From contig CAZAQH010000003.1 in the NCBI GenBank assembly GCA_964487395.1, positions 1 through 64,000 of the forward strand: a stretch of DNA of 64,000 bases, in the 5' to 3' direction. Of this stretch, positions 8,506-17,413 are shown one piece after another (position 1 is the first letter of the stretch; each line of letters starts with the position of its first letter). The notes under the pieces are model-generated. The model saw only the letters and a program-made list of their open reading frames with translations, did not search any database and had not been told where the DNA came from. The position numbers and the translations under genes were made by a program. This stretch comes from RGIG8767 sp964487395. GTDB taxonomy: Bacteria; Bacillota; Clostridia; Lachnospirales; Lachnospiraceae.

Positions 8506-9573
8506 CTAAATCTGCTCATTCTGAGTATGACATTCCCTTGGTTCGTAGCGGTCCATGTAATCCTCTCCAAGGAATACTGCTTCTTTTGCAAAATGAATGC
8601 TATCCGTAACCGTCATAATAGAAACTACTTTATCAACCTGAAGATTGGAAATAAAATTCATAACTTCCATTGGGAATCTTCCTTTTATTACAACACAATC
8701 CGGAAACAATGTCTCGTAATCAAGCAGATCACGTGGATGTGGTTTTAAAATAATCTGGGCATCTCTACCATATTCCAGAATCAAATCCTTAAAAATCTTC
8801 TCACGGACATCAAGCGTACAAAGTGGTTCTGTCAGAATCATGACTTTATGTTCATGATTTATCCCCGTGTTGAACTGTTTTTTTAATTCTTCAATATCTT
8901 TAATAAAAATACGACATATTTCTTCCCGCTCTTTGTCTGTGAGATTTTCTACAAGTTCTTCTCTTTTCTGTTCTATATATTTTTTACAGGGGTATGGACA
9001 GACTGAAATATCATTTACCTCCATATCCATACAGTATTTTCCATAGCCATTTTGGATGAAAATAAGATTTAGAGATGATAAAAATGCTTTTAAGCCAAAA
9101 TGTCCTCTATTATCGTATCTGGCTGTATCATAATAACGGATGCAGTCAAGTCCATCTTCCAGTGCATGATATCTTATTTTTTTATAATTCAGGTAATATC
9201 CAATTGGATCAGAATCGCAGAATACATAGATATCTTTATACTTCGTCAGGTCCACGGGAATATATGGTTCCTGTAATTTCCCCAATAATTTTGTATATTT
9301 TATACGGGAAAACATATTTAAAACAAGATTGCCCTTATCTGTATGATATTGTGTGAGTTCCGGAAAAAAAGTATCTTCTTTTTCATCAAACATATATACC
9401 TTATTAAAAAACAAGCTTTGTTCTGCTCGCAGATTCAAATCACCAAAATCATTTGACATCTTGCTTAACAGTAAATCGGCTCGTCCTCTTTCTTTTTCAG
9501 GTAAATAGCTTTCCTTTAAGCACGCCACATATACATGATAAAAGGTATGGCATATATAGATTCTTTTTTGCAT
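8506..9573 (-). CDS. Glycosyltransferase family 52-like, sialyltransferase-type (candidate nonulosonic acid transferase)
   Basis: The start is placed at 9573 because GGGAGAAG lies 5 bp before that ATG; an upstream in-frame ATG at 9609 has no comparable site. The resulting 355-residue protein carries the two motifs of bacterial sialyltransferases: an acidic D/E-D/E-G motif (ALEDGLD) and an HP motif (ILKPHPRD), then a serine/threonine-rich stretch (VSIMTVTDSIHF). Such enzymes use CMP-nonulosonates. PseF, which makes CMP-pseudaminic acid, is encoded just across the divergent promoter. The inference is that this enzyme transfers CMP-Pse to the glycan. Transfer of another CMP-sugar is the main alternative. 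Confidence 0.7.
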   Translation of the reverse strand: MQKRIYICHTFYHVYVACLKESYLPEKERGRADLLLSKMSNDFGDLNLRAEQSLFFNKVYMFDEKEDTFFPELTQYHTDKGNLVLNMFSRIKYTKLLGKLQEPYIPVDLTKYKDIYVFCDSDPIGYYLNYKKIRYHALEDGLDCIRYYDTARYDNRGHFGLKAFLSSLNLIFIQNGYGKYCMDMEVNDISVCPYPCKKYIEQKREELVENLTDKEREEICRIFIKDIEELKKQFNTGINHEHKVMILTEPLCTLDVREKIFKDLILEYGRDAQIILKPHPRDLLDYETLFPDCVVIKGRFPMEVMNFISNLQVDKVVSIMTVTDSIHFAKEAVFLGEDYMDRYEPRECHTQNEQI

Positions 9574-9620
9574 AGTAACTTCTCCCGTCAAATGAGTGGA
9601 TTTAGTCATTCATTTCTATA

Positions 9621-9649
9621 ATAATACAAAGAATATCCTGTTTTTACAA
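9621..9649 (-). promoter_or_regulatory. Promoter for the GT52-like gene
   Basis: Minus-strand -35 TTGTAA (9644-9649) and -10 TATTAT (9621-9626) with a 17 bp spacer, about 50 bp before the chosen start at 9573. It is back to back with the plus-strand promoter at 9694-9721. Confidence 0.55.
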
Positions 9650-9693
9650 GCATATTAACATACTCACTTTACTTTTTGAATTTAAAACTATTC

Positions 9694-9721
9694 TTGAATG
9701 TGTACTCAAACCATGTATAAT
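9694..9721 (+). promoter_or_regulatory. Promoter for the plus-strand Pse unit
   Basis: -35 TTGAAT (9694-9699) and a perfect -10 TATAAT (9716-9721) with a 16 bp spacer. The first reading frame begins at 9765 after a GGGGA ribosome binding site. Confidence 0.6.
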
Positions 9722-9764
9722 AATTACTAAGTATCTTTACAATTTAGGAATTGGGGAATTAATT

Positions 9765-11123
9765 ATGCATACCAAAAGAAATTGGCTGTTTTTTTTCATA
9801 TATCTTGCAATTATTTTGTTAAGCTGGCTGCCTGTTTATCTGGCTTTTTTTCCTGGTATCTGTTATTACGATTTACCTACACAAATAGAGCAATACGCCA
9901 GTCATGTTTTTAATGCCTCACATCCATTATTGCACACGCTGATACTCGGATATTTATATACGTTATTTGATAATCCAAACACAGGCATGATGATATACAG
10001 TATTTTGCAAATGATACTGCTTGCCTCTTCCATGGCATATTCCTGTGTCTACCTATACAAACGTGGAATCAACAGAGTAATTCGTTATTTGATTATCTTT
10101 TTATTTGCAGTTTTACCGTTGAATTCGCTATTGGCCATCTCATCCACAAAAGATGTTGTTTTCGCCGCCTTGATGTTATTCACACTAACTTATTACTTAA
10201 ACCTAAAAACATTACCATCAAAACAAGATACAGAATCCTTCCCAGCTGCAGCTTCTAAAAAAACCATATGGAATAAAATTGTACTTTCTCTTTTGACTGT
10301 ATTAACAATTTTGTTTAGAAATAATGCAATTTATGCTTTTCTTGCCGGAGCATGTATCATCTTGATTTATCAGATGATAAAGAAGTAAAAGCTGAAGGAA
10401 ACACTGATTTTTTCATTTTGTACTATCCTTTTATTTTTCAGTATCAACAAATTTTTAATGATATCTTTAAACGCGAATACCAGCTCAATTAAGGAAATGA
10501 TGAGTATCCCTTCACAGCAAATGGCGCTCATTTACAGAGATTGCGAGGATGAAGAACTAAATTCAAAAATCCTTAATTATATACCGGTTCCCACAGATTA
10601 TAATCCGTGGCTTGCTGACGCAATTAAGATGCAGCTTCCTTTTGAAATCGTAGAAAGCAGTTTTAAGCATTTTCTGGTGTTAACTGCCGAATGTAATTTA
10701 AAACACCCGATTGTATGCTTTAAGGCTTTTTTCTATACTATGCAGGGATTTATTGATATTTTTCACAATCCATATCATGATGAGCATTTTTATCTTGCCC
10801 CTTCATATTATAGAGCTGACATTGAACTTGTTTCCTATAATACGCCTCTGCATGATTTATATGTCTCTTGTTTTAATACAACGAGTTCACTGAATTTCTT
10901 TATCAAAATTTTCTTTAATGGCGGGCTGTATCTTTGGTTATTTATAATCTGTTTTATAAAGTTTTTAATTGATAAAAAAGAAACTCTAAGTATTAGTTGT
11001 CTTTTTATCTTTCTATATTTTGGCACATTATTATTAGGACCAGGGGCAATAATCCGATATATTTATCCAATTATTATTTGTGTTCCCCTATTTTTATGTG
11101 AAGCTTTCTTTAAAAAAAAATAA
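9765..11123 (+). pseudogene. DUF6020-like polytopic membrane protein broken by one in-frame TAA
   Basis: Two open stretches (9765-10388, 207 residues; 10458-11123, 221 residues) are in the same reading frame. Translation between them reads a single TAA at 10386-10388 and then continues open (KLKETLIFSFCTILLFFSIN), which restores a membrane helix and joins the second part. The intact protein would be about 452 residues with many helices, including FPGICYYDLPTQIEQ and a conserved-looking SSTKDVVFA segment resembling DUF6020/GT-C proteins. A single base change, true or from sequencing error, explains the break. Role would be membrane-side glycan assembly, by context only. Confidence 0.75.
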
Positions 11124-11127
11124 CAAA

Positions 11128-11155
11128 TTGACACCATTCTCGTATATAATAAATC
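11128..11155 (+). promoter_or_regulatory. Possible internal promoter before pseF
   Basis: A perfect -35 TTGACA (11128-11133) lies just after the broken membrane gene, but the best correctly spaced -10 is poor (TAAATC, 11150-11155, 16 bp spacer). A TATAAT at 11145-11150 is too close to pair with it. It would let pseF be expressed despite the upstream nonsense codon. Confidence 0.35.
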
Positions 11156-11181
11156 TGTAGTAGAAAAGAGGATTTGCATTC

Positions 11182-11880
11182 ATGAAAACCAAAGCTTTAG
11201 CAATGATTACCGCCCGCGGTGGCAGTAAACGTATTCCGGGTAAAAATTATAAAGAATTCTGTGGAAAACCGATATTGCTTTATTCTATTGAAGCTGCACT
11301 GAAAAGCGGAGTTTTTGATGAAGTTATGGTATCTACAGATGATGAGACTATTGCTAAGCTTGCAAGAAATGCAGGAGCCAAGGTTCCGTTTATGCGAAGC
11401 GAAGCAACTGCCAATGATTATGCGACTACGGATGAAGTGATTTATGAGGTATTAAAGGCATATGAAGCACGTGGCGTTTTTTTCGATGCCTTTTGCTGTA
11501 TTTATCCCACTGCTCCATTTATAACTGCTGATATATTACAACAGGCAATGAGCCTTTTAGACACAGCTGCATCTGTTATGCCTGTTGTTCCCTTTTCTTA
11601 TCCACCGCTACGCTCCTTAGTGATAAAGGATAGCCGTTTAGTCAGAAAATATCCCGAGTTTGCCAATACCAGAAGTCAGGACCTCGAAGTATTTTATCAT
11701 GACTGCGGACAGTTTTATGCTTGCAGGACGGATGCTTTCATGCAAGAAAAAACAACTGATGTAGAAGACCTCGTTCCCATGATATTAAACGAGACCATGG
11801 TTCAGGATATCGATACGAAAGATGACTGGGCAATTGCCGAATGTAAATATAAAATGTTACAGGAAAATAAGGACAAATAA
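11182..11880 (+). CDS. pseF: Pseudaminic acid cytidylyltransferase
   Basis: The 232-residue protein activates pseudaminic acid with CTP to CMP-Pse. It has the nucleotide-binding N-terminus of CMP-sugar synthases (ITARGGSKRIPGKN at 9-22), STDDETIA, the PseF-type block CIYPTAPF, and the PseF-specific run FANTRSQDLEVFYHDCGQFY, which separates it from NeuA and LegF. C-terminal VQDIDTKDDW is also typical. An RBS AGAGGA precedes the ATG. The stop is 1 bp before the next gene's ATG. Confidence 0.93.
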   Translation: MKTKALAMITARGGSKRIPGKNYKEFCGKPILLYSIEAALKSGVFDEVMVSTDDETIAKLARNAGAKVPFMRSEATANDYATTDEVIYEVLKAYEARGVFFDAFCCIYPTAPFITADILQQAMSLLDTAASVMPVVPFSYPPLRSLVIKDSRLVRKYPEFANTRSQDLEVFYHDCGQFYACRTDAFMQEKTTDVEDLVPMILNETMVQDIDTKDDWAIAECKYKMLQENKDK

Positions 11881-11881
11881 T

Positions 11882-13084
11882 ATGAATCAAGATTTTATCA
11901 CTCCCTATTATCATATTGAAGAAAGCAAACTGTTAAAAGAAGTTTCTCTTTTAAGAGATTCGTTAGAAAAAAACTGGGGCAACCATTTTGTTATGGGATA
12001 CTCTGTAAAGACGAACTCCCTTCCCTGGTTGCTTACCTTTTTAAAAAAGCAGGGTTTTTATGCTGAAATTGTATCCGAAACAGAATACGAACTTGTAAAA
12101 AGACTTGGCTTTCCTCTGCAGAATATGATTTACAATGGACCAATAAAAGGGAAAGATACGTTTTCTCTTTTTCTGCAAAATCATGCATATTTAAATATGG
12201 ATTCAAACGATGAAATACTATTTTTAGAAGAACTGGCAAAGAATAATCCCTCGCAGACATTTCATGTTGGACTTCGTGTGAATTGTGATATTGAAAAAGA
12301 ATGTCCCGGTGAAACCATGATGGGTTCAACCGGCGGACGATTTGGCTACTGCTTTGAAAATGGCGTTTTGGGAGATGTCATTGACCGCATTAAGCTCCTT
12401 CCTAATGTACGTATTGCAGGACTGCACATGCATTCTTCTTCCCAACTTCGCACTCTTCATATTTTTTCCGCTCTTGCAAAAGCTGCCTGCACCATTGCAG
12501 AAACATATCATTTATCCTTAGACTATATTGATATGGGTGGCGGATATTATGGTGGTGTACCGGATAAGCCAAATTACAGTGATTATTTTAAAGTAATCTG
12601 CGATACGCTAAAGGATACCTTTGATTCCCAAAAAACAACTCTTATCGTAGAACCGGGTGTCTCCTTAATCTCCTCTGCAATTTCACTTGTAACAACCGTC
12701 AAGGATATTAAGGATGTAAGAGGTATTCGATATGTCGTAACAGATGGCAGTCGTCTGCTTCTAAATCCACAGGTTACAAGACACACGTATCCACATCATC
12801 TGAATCTTTTGGAAAATACTTGCAGACAAACGGTAAGTTTTCAGTGGATTTGCGGGTTTACCTGTATGGAATATGACCGTTTATTTGAAATAGAAAATGA
12901 AAAAGAACTTTTGCCTGGCGATCAGATAATCTATGATCTTGCCGGTGGCTATACCATGTGCCTTACGCCTTTATTTATCCGTTATCTGCCTGCCGTCTAC
13001 ATTAAGCATACGGATGACTCCTATTTTACAGCAAGGGATGAATGGGGTATTGAAGAATATCTGCAACGTAATTATATCGAATAG
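11882..13084 (+). CDS. Fold-III PLP-dependent decarboxylase-like enzyme (LysA/DapDC-like)
   Basis: The ATG at 11882, right after the pseF stop and behind AAGGAC, gives 400 residues. The fold is that of group IV amino acid decarboxylases and alanine racemases: PLP lysine K43 in GYSVKTN, EIVSETEYELVKRLGF at 62-77, a HMHSSSQ segment, a glycine loop MGGGYYGG at 218-225, EPG at 257-259, and a C-terminal cysteine block GFTCMEYDRL (C328). The arginine that normally follows EPG in DapDC-type enzymes is a valine (V260), so the substrate is probably not meso-diaminopimelate. It is not a known step of Pse synthesis. It may make an amine or amino acid used to decorate the sugar, perhaps with the ATP-grasp ligase at 15173-16360. 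Confidence 0.75.
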   Translation: MNQDFITPYYHIEESKLLKEVSLLRDSLEKNWGNHFVMGYSVKTNSLPWLLTFLKKQGFYAEIVSETEYELVKRLGFPLQNMIYNGPIKGKDTFSLFLQNHAYLNMDSNDEILFLEELAKNNPSQTFHVGLRVNCDIEKECPGETMMGSTGGRFGYCFENGVLGDVIDRIKLLPNVRIAGLHMHSSSQLRTLHIFSALAKAACTIAETYHLSLDYIDMGGGYYGGVPDKPNYSDYFKVICDTLKDTFDSQKTTLIVEPGVSLISSAISLVTTVKDIKDVRGIRYVVTDGSRLLLNPQVTRHTYPHHLNLLENTCRQTVSFQWICGFTCMEYDRLFEIENEKELLPGDQIIYDLAGGYTMCLTPLFIRYLPAVYIKHTDDSYFTARDEWGIEEYLQRNYIE

Positions 13085-13100
13085 AAAATGAGGAAATCAT

Positions 13101-14153
13101 ATGAATCATTCAATTACAATTGGAAACCATACCATTTCAAAAGACAGTCCGACCTTTATTATTGCGGAAATGTCAGCAAATCATTTACAGGATTATAATC
13201 GTGCAATCGAAATTGTACATGCTGCCAAAGAAGCAGGTGCGGATGCCTTAAAACTGCAGACCTATACAGCGGATACCATTACCCTTAACTGTAACAATCC
13301 CGAATTTCAGATTACGCAGGGAACGATTTGGGATGGTACTACACTTTATAAGCTGTATGAAGAAGCTTATACTCCATGGGAATGGCAGCCAAAGCTTATG
13401 GAAGAAGCCAACAAACTTGGCATGGAATGTTTTTCATCACCCTTTGATTTTACTTCTGTAGACTTTATGGAACAAATGAATATGCCTGCATATAAGATTG
13501 CTTCTTATGAGATTAATGATATTCCTCTTATTAAAAAAGTGGCTGCCCTGCACAAGCCAGTTATTATTTCTACCGGAATCGCTCATCTTGAAGATATCGA
13601 ACGTGCCATAAATACGTGTCTAACTGAAGGCAACAAAGACATTATATTGTTAAAATGCGTATCTTCCTATCCAACACCTTATGAAGATATTAATTTAGCC
13701 TCAATTCCTACAATCGCTACTACTTTTGACTGTATGGTAGGGCTTTCTGATCATACAATGGGTTCTGCAGTCAGTGCTGGCTCTATCGCGTTTGGCGTAA
13801 AGGTTGTAGAGAAGCATTTAACCCTCTCCCGTGCAGACGGCGGACCGGACGGTGCTTTTTCAATGGAACCGGATGAATTTGCCAGAATGGTCAAGGATAT
13901 CCGCATTATGGAAAAAGCCATTGGTATTCCTGCTTATCACTTGACAAAGACTCAGGAAATTGAACATAGTGGCTCCCGTTCCTTATATGTAGTAGAAGAC
14001 ATGGCAGCCGGAGAATGTATTACCGCTAAAAATGTTCGTTCCATCAGACCCGGCAACGGACTTCATACTATGTATTACGAACAGGTACTTGGAAAAACAG
14101 TTAAACAGGCTTTGCAGAAAGGAACTCCTCTTTCATGGGATCTCATCCAGTAA
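13101..14153 (+). CDS. pseI: Pseudaminic acid synthase
   Basis: The 350-residue NeuB-family protein condenses 6-deoxy-AltdiNAc with phosphoenolpyruvate to form pseudaminic acid. Seen are FIIAEMSANH near the N-terminus, GADALKLQTY, the PseI-type run LYEEAYTPWEWQPKL, FDFTSVDF, AYKIASYEI, a KCVSSYPTPYEDINL segment, and VGLSDHTMG. A C-terminal SAF (antifreeze-like) domain spans about 290-350 (SRSLYVVEDMAAGE). Length matches the family. It overlaps pseG by 19 bp. Confidence 0.94.
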   Translation: MNHSITIGNHTISKDSPTFIIAEMSANHLQDYNRAIEIVHAAKEAGADALKLQTYTADTITLNCNNPEFQITQGTIWDGTTLYKLYEEAYTPWEWQPKLMEEANKLGMECFSSPFDFTSVDFMEQMNMPAYKIASYEINDIPLIKKVAALHKPVIISTGIAHLEDIERAINTCLTEGNKDIILLKCVSSYPTPYEDINLASIPTIATTFDCMVGLSDHTMGSAVSAGSIAFGVKVVEKHLTLSRADGGPDGAFSMEPDEFARMVKDIRIMEKAIGIPAYHLTKTQEIEHSGSRSLYVVEDMAAGECITAKNVRSIRPGNGLHTMYYEQVLGKTVKQALQKGTPLSWDLIQ

Positions 14154-15178
14154 TCTTCATACGTACGGATGCAAATCAAAAAATTGCTTCCGGTCATATG
14201 ATGCGTTGTCTTACAATTGCAGAAGAATTAAGAGCCCAAGGTGCAGCAGTTACTTTTGTACTTTCTGATACGGAAAGTGATGATTGTCTGACTGCTTTTT
14301 GCAGTATGCTCTCGATTTTAACTCCTTATCAAACATTGATTCTTCATTCTGACTTTGAACAGCCGGGAAGTGAATTGGATAAGTTAAAAGAACTGCTTGT
14401 ATCAAATCATGTGGATACCATATTGGTTGACTCTTACTTTGTTACGTATCAATATCTAATTTCTATAAAGAATATATGTAAGACAGCATATATGGATGAT
14501 TTAATGGCTTTTGAATATCCTGTTGATCTTATCATTAATTATGATCTTCATCCTGATACCGATTTTTATAAAAACGTTCCTGTAACACTGCTTGGCGCAT
14601 CTTATGCACCCTTACGAAAGCAGTTTCAAAATGTTCAGTATGTGCTTCAACCTACACCGGCACATGTTTTTTTATCAACCGGTGGAACCGATCCTTTTTC
14701 CATCTCTACTCGTTTATTAGAACATTTACTAAAAAAAGAGCAGACGTTATCTGCTCTCACATACCATGTTATTGTTCATTCCCTGTCTGCCTGTGATGAA
14801 AGCCTAAGACTCTTGTCTGGGCAGCATTCAAACATTATTCTGCATGAAAATGTTGCGGATATGGCTTTACTTATGAACCAGTGTGATATTGCCATTACAG
14901 CTGCAGGCACGACTCTATACGAGCTTTGTGCCATCACAGTTCCCACAATCACTTACTCAATGTCAGATAATCAGATGGTACCGGCAAATGATTTTACAAA
15001 AGACGGCTGCTGCCTGTATGCAGGTGATTGTCGTGACAATCCATTATTTATTAACAATATTACTAATCTTATGAATACGTTGTATCACGATGATGTTGTA
15101 AGAAACAGTCTTCACCAGCATATGAAGAAAATTCATATTGGGAATGGTTCTTCTCTGATTGCAAAAGAGCTGCTATAA
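14135..15178 (+). CDS. pseG: UDP-2,4-diacetamido-2,4,6-trideoxy-beta-L-altropyranose hydrolase
   Basis: The 347-residue GT-B-type hydrolase removes UDP from UDP-6-deoxy-AltdiNAc. The N-terminus has the diagnostic FIRTDANQKIASGHMMRCL, with the conserved GH-x-x-RC. Later come YMDDL, a nucleotide-binding FLSTGGTDP loop, and AGTTLYELCAITVPTI in the C-terminal domain. The ATG lies within the end of pseI and is a coupled start. The last two codons and stop lie in a terminator hairpin shared with the facing ATP-grasp gene. Confidence 0.92.
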   Translation: MGSHPVIFIRTDANQKIASGHMMRCLTIAEELRAQGAAVTFVLSDTESDDCLTAFCSMLSILTPYQTLILHSDFEQPGSELDKLKELLVSNHVDTILVDSYFVTYQYLISIKNICKTAYMDDLMAFEYPVDLIINYDLHPDTDFYKNVPVTLLGASYAPLRKQFQNVQYVLQPTPAHVFLSTGGTDPFSISTRLLEHLLKKEQTLSALTYHVIVHSLSACDESLRLLSGQHSNIILHENVADMALLMNQCDIAITAAGTTLYELCAITVPTITYSMSDNQMVPANDFTKDGCCLYAGDCRDNPLFINNITNLMNTLYHDDVVRNSLHQHMKKIHIGNGSSLIAKELL

Positions 15179-15197
15179 AATTAGCAGCTCTTTTTTT
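15163..15197. terminator. Bidirectional terminator holding both stop codons of facing genes
   Basis: A perfect 13 bp stem (15163-15175 with 15182-15194) encloses a 6-base loop. A T-run follows on the plus strand (15191-15197), and the A-run at 15163-15166 gives a short T-run on the minus strand. The pseG TAA is at 15176-15178 and the minus-strand TAG at 15173-15175. Confidence 0.88.
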
Positions 15198-16360
15198 ATA
15201 TTCTCTGCCGCAAGCAGCATTTCTTCTTTTGTACTCCCCTGTAAAATGAAATATCCTCTTCCCATAATGGAATGACCGCTTGTCACTTCTTCCATTTTAT
15301 CACCAACACAGATATTGCATTGATAATCAAGAAGTTGCACATTCTTTGAAATGAAAACCTCTTCTTTTCCGGGAACCTTTTTTACCATTCCTTCCGGCAA
15401 ATCCCAAAAATGAATCAACAGATTTTTGACTTCTTTTGCATCAAAATCATATGGCTTGTTACATACATATTTGATATATTCTTCTGCTTCATCCACTCCT
15501 GTTGCAAGTGGTGTAAAAAGATTATGAAGATAATGACCTGATGGCCGAGCCGATAGCTCAATCGTAAATATCTGTTCTTTTTCTATCATTAAGTCCGCAT
15601 GAAACAGGCAGTTATTCAATCCTAACACGCTTACCGTTTTTTCAAGATAGCATTTTACCTTTTCATATAATGCACTTTCCTGCTCTGGATTAATTGAGAA
15701 ATAACCCACTGCCTGACATCTTGGTAGTGGTGTATTTATTTTCTGGCGAAGCAGAATCAAGTGAAATCTTCCATCAATTACAGCTCCATCTACACCATAT
15801 TCCTGTCCCGGTGCCACTTCTTCTAATACAAAATCTTCTTTATCCTTTTCTATTTCCTGTAATGCATTTTGTAATTCGCATTTATCACCGATAAAATAAA
15901 TCGCACGGCTTCCAGAGCCAAAACGAGGCTTTAAAATAGCCGGATAATGAATGGTATCGTACTCTTTGACACTGTTTATATTTATATATGGCTGAATTAA
16001 AAAACACTCACAGGAACGCAGGCCGTTCTCATACATAACCTGATGGAACTCATATTTATCGGTACATAAAACAGCTGCCTTTTTACTGATTCCTTTTAAC
16101 TTTAATGCATCATTTACAGCCCCGATCGTAGTAAGATATCTTCCAATCGGAACAGTCAGTACAAAATCCGGTTTTTCTTTTTTCAGGGCTTCTATCGTAG
16201 CTTCTTCATCCGAAATATCTACACACAGACCTTTATCTGCTAAAGCAAGTCCTTCTGCTTGTGGGTTGCCATCAAGTGCTACAATCTCCACTCCAAGTTC
16301 CTGTGCTTTTTTAATTGTATGAATGGACTCAGAACTTGCCCCAATAATTGCTGCTTTCAT
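15173..16360 (-). CDS. ATP-grasp carboxylate-amine ligase-like enzyme
   Basis: The 395-residue protein has a Rossmann-like pre-ATP-grasp domain (MKAAIIGASSESIHTIKKAQ), a central domain with YPAILKPRFGSGSRAI (the P-loop-like ATP-binding region near 140-155), EEVAPGQEYGVDGAVI, and a metal-binding end (FHADLMI, then IELSARPSGHY). These enzymes join a carboxylate to an amine through an acyl-phosphate. It ends the minus unit pseB-pseC-SGNH-GT2 and faces pseG. Attaching an amino acid to a Pse amine or making a dipeptide-like donor are both possible; the exact reaction is unknown. Confidence 0.75.
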   Translation of the reverse strand: MKAAIIGASSESIHTIKKAQELGVEIVALDGNPQAEGLALADKGLCVDISDEEATIEALKKEKPDFVLTVPIGRYLTTIGAVNDALKLKGISKKAAVLCTDKYEFHQVMYENGLRSCECFLIQPYININSVKEYDTIHYPAILKPRFGSGSRAIYFIGDKCELQNALQEIEKDKEDFVLEEVAPGQEYGVDGAVIDGRFHLILLRQKINTPLPRCQAVGYFSINPEQESALYEKVKCYLEKTVSVLGLNNCLFHADLMIEKEQIFTIELSARPSGHYLHNLFTPLATGVDEAEEYIKYVCNKPYDFDAKEVKNLLIHFWDLPEGMVKKVPGKEEVFISKNVQLLDYQCNICVGDKMEEVTSGHSIMGRGYFILQGSTKEEMLLAAENIKKELLIL

Positions 16361-16384
16361 GTCTTTATCTCCCGGATACTATGT

Positions 16385-17413
16385 TTACTTACTCATTTTC
16401 TTTCTTATATTACGATACGCCCATAATAATTTGTAATAAATGATAAAGTATAAGTTGGACTGCATCTGCATATGAATCAATTTTCTCTCTTCAGCATGAA
16501 CACGCTTCGTATAATACTTATTGTTCATAAAATTCGGGAAAGTTCTTTTCATCTCTTTGCCCAGTTCTTTTATAAAACCATAGCGGTATTTTTTCATACC
16601 AATCATATAAGAAAACAAAGTATTCACATAAAAAAGTGTAGTAAAGGAACTCTCTATTTCAGGATAGTACTGCTGTAAATAATCGTATCGTTTTGCCTCC
16701 TGCACCATAATACGTCCTGCTTCCATTCGGTCAAAAAGACGTTGTTCATTGATGGTATGGACGGTTGAAGTGTCATGCTGATAATAATAGTATAATGGTT
16801 CTTCAATGTATTCAAAATGTTTGGCTCTAAGCATCCAGGTATTGCTTAATGCATTGTCTTCATAAAAAATCCCTTCCGGAAAACGAGAATCAATCCCAAG
16901 GATAATGTCTCTTTTATATATTTTTACAACAAGACTTCCGCTGTCTAAAATAAGGGAACGATATTTTTCCTCATTTAAGATGCCTGTCTGCTCTATCTTA
17001 TTGTTTTTTACAATCTGCCCAATTTTCATGGAATGCTCATCTGTCAGATGATAATCGCAGCCGACCATATCAGCACCGGTTTCTTCTGCCTTTTTAAGCA
17101 TTTTTTCATACATTTCAGGTGCTGCCCAGTCATCTGCATCCATAAAACCAATCCATTCGCCCTTAGCCAGTGAAAGTCCAATATTTTTTGCTCCACCCTG
17201 CTTTTTATTAACGGGACTGTGAATGGCTTTAAATCTGTCCGGGTATTTTTTTTCAAATTCCTGCATAACAGAAAAAGAATGATCCGTAGAACAGTCATCT
17301 ACCGTGATAATCTCTATATCCTTTAGCGTCTGGTTAACAAGAGAATCAAGACAGAATGATAATTTATTGTCTGAAGCCATATTATAAACCGGGACAATTA
17401 TACTAATCTTCAT
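16385..17413 (-). CDS. GT2 family glycosyltransferase
   Basis: The start is set at 17413 (MKISIIVPVYN), with GGAGG just upstream inside the end of the SGNH gene, rather than at the upstream frame-open ATG. The 342-residue protein has a GT-A fold: VDDCSTD near 40, GGAKNIGLSLAKGEWIGFMD, and the metal-binding DADD. The C-terminal third is basic and helical (KYYTKRVHAEERK). It sits in the Pse minus-strand unit and probably adds one repeat-unit sugar. Donor and acceptor are not predictable. Confidence 0.85.
   Translation of the reverse strand: MKISIIVPVYNMASDNKLSFCLDSLVNQTLKDIEIITVDDCSTDHSFSVMQEFEKKYPDRFKAIHSPVNKKQGGAKNIGLSLAKGEWIGFMDADDWAAPEMYEKMLKKAEETGADMVGCDYHLTDEHSMKIGQIVKNNKIEQTGILNEEKYRSLILDSGSLVVKIYKRDIILGIDSRFPEGIFYEDNALSNTWMLRAKHFEYIEEPLYYYYQHDTSTVHTINEQRLFDRMEAGRIMVQEAKRYDYLQQYYPEIESSFTTLFYVNTLFSYMIGMKKYRYGFIKELGKEMKRTFPNFMNNKYYTKRVHAEERKLIHMQMQSNLYFIIYYKLLWAYRNIRKKMSK

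Noticed and set aside
11882..13084. Assignment as LysA (diaminopimelate decarboxylase) for lysine synthesis
   Set aside because: The EPG motif is followed by valine instead of arginine, and the gene is embedded in a Pse operon.
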